Assembly: GCA_001897745.1 (NCBI GenBank)
Contig: MKUH01000019.1
Location: 314,332 to 378,331 of the forward strand
Source of the DNA: Candidatus Accumulibacter sp. 66-26
GTDB lineage: Bacteria > Pseudomonadota > Gammaproteobacteria > Burkholderiales > Rhodocyclaceae
DNA: 64,000 nt
Direction of reading: 5' to 3'
Shown: in pieces, positions 62,172 through 64,000 of the stretch
Layout: the number at the start of each line of letters is the position of its first letter
Numbering within the stretch: position 1 is the stretch's first letter
Translations under genes and position numbers: made by a program
Notes under the pieces: model-generated
Told to the model about the DNA's origin: nothing
Database searches by the model: none
Seen by the model: only the letters and a program-made list of their open reading frames with translations

Positions 62172-63637
62172 TCGCGCGCAGCCTCACGGAACTCGCGCAG
62201 GCCCTCGCGGCGAAGGAAATCTCCAGCGTCGAGCTGACGCAGCTCTACCTCGACCGCATCGCCCGCCACAACCCGCAGATCAACGCCTTCGTCAGCCTCG
62301 ACGCGGAGCGCAGCCTGGCCCAGGCGCGCGCCGCCGACGCCCGCCGCGCCGCCGGCGACGCGGGTCCGCTGACCGGCATCCCGCTCGCGCAGAAGGACAT
62401 CTTCTGCGCCAAGGGCTGGCGCACGACCTGCGGCTCGAAGATGCTCGGCAACTTCGTCAGCCCCTACGACGCGACGGTGATCGAGAAGTTCGACGCGGCC
62501 GGCGCCGTCAATCTCGGCAAGACGAACATGGACGAATTCGCCATGGGCTCGTCGAACGAAACCTCGTTCTTCGGCCCCGTGCGCAACCCGTGGGATACCG
62601 CACGCGTCCCCGGCGGCTCGTCGGGCGGCTCGGCCGCCGCGGTCGCCGCGCTGCTCGCACCGGCCGCCACCGGCACCGATACCGGCGGCTCGATCCGCCA
62701 GCCGGCCGCGCTGTGCAACCTGACCGGACTCAAGCCGACCTACGGCGTCGTCTCGCGCTACGGCATGATCGCCTTCGCCTCCTCGCTCGACCAGGCCGGC
62801 CCGATGGCGCGCTCGGCCGAGGACTGCGCGCTGCTGCTCAACGCCATGGCCGGCTTCGACGAACGCGATTCGACGAGCCTCTACCGGCCGCGCGAGGACT
62901 ATGCGCGCGCGCTCGCCGCCCCGGCCTGCGACCAGCCGCTCGCCGGCCTGCGCATCGGCCTGCCCAAGGAGTTCTTCGGCGACGGCTGCGACCCCGAAGT
63001 GATGGGTCTGGTCGAAGCGGCGATCGCGGAATACCGCAAGCTCGGCGCCGAAACCGTCGAAATCAGCCTGCCCAACATGAAACTCTCGGTCCCGGCCTAC
63101 TACGTGATCGCGCCGGCCGAGGCGAGCTCCAACCTGTCGCGCTTCGACGGCGTGCGCTACGGCCACCGCGCCGCCGAGTACGCCAACCTCGACGAGATGT
63201 ACAGCCGCTCGCGCGCCGAAGGCTTCGGCGCCGAGGTCAAGCGGCGCATCCTGATCGGCGCCTACGTGCTCTCGCACGGCTACTACGACGCCTACTACCT
63301 GCAGGCGCAGCGCATCCGCCGCCTGATCGCCGACGACTTCGTCGCCGCCTTCCGCCAGTGCGACGTGATCATGGGGCCGACCAGTCCGGGCACCGCCTTC
63401 AAGCTCGGCGAAAAGGCCGCCGACCCCGTGCAGATGTATCTTTCGGACATCTACACGATCGCCGTCAACCTCGCCGGCCTGCCCGGCATGTCGCTGCCTT
63501 GCGGCTTTGCGAATGGGCTGCCAGCCGGCCTACAGCTGATCGGCAATTATTTCGACGAAGCCCGCCTGCTCGACGTCGCGCACCGCTACCAGCAGGCCAC
63601 CGATTGGCATCGGCAGCGTCCGGCAGGGCTCGCCTGA
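62168..63637 (+). CDS. gatA: Asp-tRNA(Asn)/Glu-tRNA(Gln) amidotransferase subunit A
   Basis: A 489-residue amidase-signature glutaminase. The Ser-cisSer-Lys triad is in [13 protein letters not shown] (Lys) and [34 protein letters not shown] (Ser pair). [26 protein letters not shown] is also typical. It liberates ammonia from Gln for GatB, which is expected downstream but is not within the window. Confidence 0.97.
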   Translation: MIARSLTELAQALAAKEISSVELTQLYLDRIARHNPQINAFVSLDAERSLAQARAADARRAAGDAGPLTGIPLAQKDIFCAKGWRTTCGSKMLGNFVSPYDATVIEKFDAAGAVNLGKTNMDEFAMGSSNETSFFGPVRNPWDTARVPGGSSGGSAAAVAALLAPAATGTDTGGSIRQPAALCNLTGLKPTYGVVSRYGMIAFASSLDQAGPMARSAEDCALLLNAMAGFDERDSTSLYRPREDYARALAAPACDQPLAGLRIGLPKEFFGDGCDPEVMGLVEAAIAEYRKLGAETVEISLPNMKLSVPAYYVIAPAEASSNLSRFDGVRYGHRAAEYANLDEMYSRSRAEGFGAEVKRRILIGAYVLSHGYYDAYYLQAQRIRRLIADDFVAAFRQCDVIMGPTSPGTAFKLGEKAADPVQMYLSDIYTIAVNLAGLPGMSLPCGFANGLPAGLQLIGNYFDEARLLDVAHRYQQATDWHRQRPAGLA

Positions 63638-63644
63638 GGCGGCA

Positions 63645-64000
63645 ATGAGCGGCGCGCAGCGCAGGCTCTTCGCAACGGCGCTGACGCTCCTGCTCGGCGC
63701 CTGCGCAACGCCGCCGGAACCACCGACGCCCGAACCCGAGGCGCCGGCGCCGGCAAGCGCGGCGCCCGCGCCGGAAGGCCTCCGCTCACAGCCGCTGAAG
63801 CACCTGCTCAACCGCAAGCTCAAGCCGATGCCCGTCCTGCCGCTCAACGTGCGCGCGAAGTGCAACTTCCGCGACGATCTCGGCACGCGCGGCACGCTCG
63901 ACCTGCATGTGAAGAACGCCGAGGTGCAGCGCTTCTCGGCCCAAGTGAACATCCCGAAGCGGGGCATCTGCCGCTTCGACATGAAGAATTTCCGGCAGAC
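63645..64000 (+). CDS. Putative lipoprotein, cut by window end
   Basis: At least 118 residues starting 7 bp after the gatA stop. It has a lipoprotein signal (RRLFATALTLLLGACATPPEP), a Pro/Ala/Glu linker, then RSQPLKHLLNRKLKPMPVLPLNVRAKCNFRDDLGTRGTLDLHVKNAEVQRFSAQVNIPKRGICRFDMKNFRQ. No known domain; two cysteines in the beta-rich part may pair. The frame is open to the end of the window. Confidence 0.7.
   Translation, partial: MSGAQRRLFATALTLLLGACATPPEPPTPEPEAPAPASAAPAPEGLRSQPLKHLLNRKLKPMPVLPLNVRAKCNFRDDLGTRGTLDLHVKNAEVQRFSAQVNIPKRGICRFDMKNFRQ

Overview
The window is high-GC chromosome from a betaproteobacterium, most likely of the Rhodocyclales (Azonexus/Dechloromonas/Zoogloea-like). This is inferred from the BPSS1780-family membrane proteins, the mreBCD-mrdA-rodA-rlpA-dac-dat-DUF493-lipB-lipA gene order, the nadD-rsfS-rlmH-maf/rng cluster, and a PEP-CTERM protein behind a sigma-54-type promoter. 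No rRNA is present, so the genus cannot be fixed.

Core region 1-34.7 kb: 5' part of polA; LOG-family gene; DUF2782 gene; homoserine kinase; two paralogous membrane proteins; nadD-rsfS-rlmH-maf; a convergent glycosyltransferase/trhP pair; rng; a peroxidase-like/MaoC pair; a Tat-exported dienelactone hydrolase; an aldehyde dehydrogenase coupled to a GRDP-like protein; an NlpC/P60 lipoprotein; a radical SAM protein; an AidB-like acyl-CoA dehydrogenase; the PEP-CTERM gene; a chemoreceptor; an exported cyanophycinase; tRNA-Arg(CCG); a cytochrome c; rep; a DUF4197 gene; a PEGL-type P-ATPase coupled to a LigE-type DNA ligase; 3-hydroxybutyrate dehydrogenase; and an OsmC-YcaO fusion.

Accessory region 34.7-51.0 kb: this has two parts. 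The left part (34.7-38.2 kb) carries a Lar-like zinc-ribbon gene, an XRE regulator and two reverse-strand ORFs flanked by attC-like sites, resembling an integron cassette array without an integrase. It ends in a sequence resembling a transposon right end. The right part is a 12.8-kb Tn7-like transposon (38198-50976) with imperfect terminal inverted repeats and a 5-bp target duplication, GCGAC. It carries tnsA-tnsB-tnsC/tniB-tniQ on the left and a TnsE-like gene at the right end. The cargo is an XRE regulator, an N6-adenine DNA methyltransferase, a protein with both a MORC/MutL-type ATPase and a histidine-kinase module, a receiver-domain protein with a zinc ribbon, and an unknown protein. I read this cargo as a candidate two-component-wired defence or restriction system. 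The right end lies inside the last codons of lipA and supplies its new C-terminus and stop.

Core region 51-64 kb: on the reverse strand, the cell-wall elongation cluster mreB-mreC-mreD-mrdA-rodA-rlpA-dacA-dat-DUF493-lipB-lipA, with several stop/start overlaps. Divergent from mreB are gatC-gatA and a lipoprotein gene cut by the window end.
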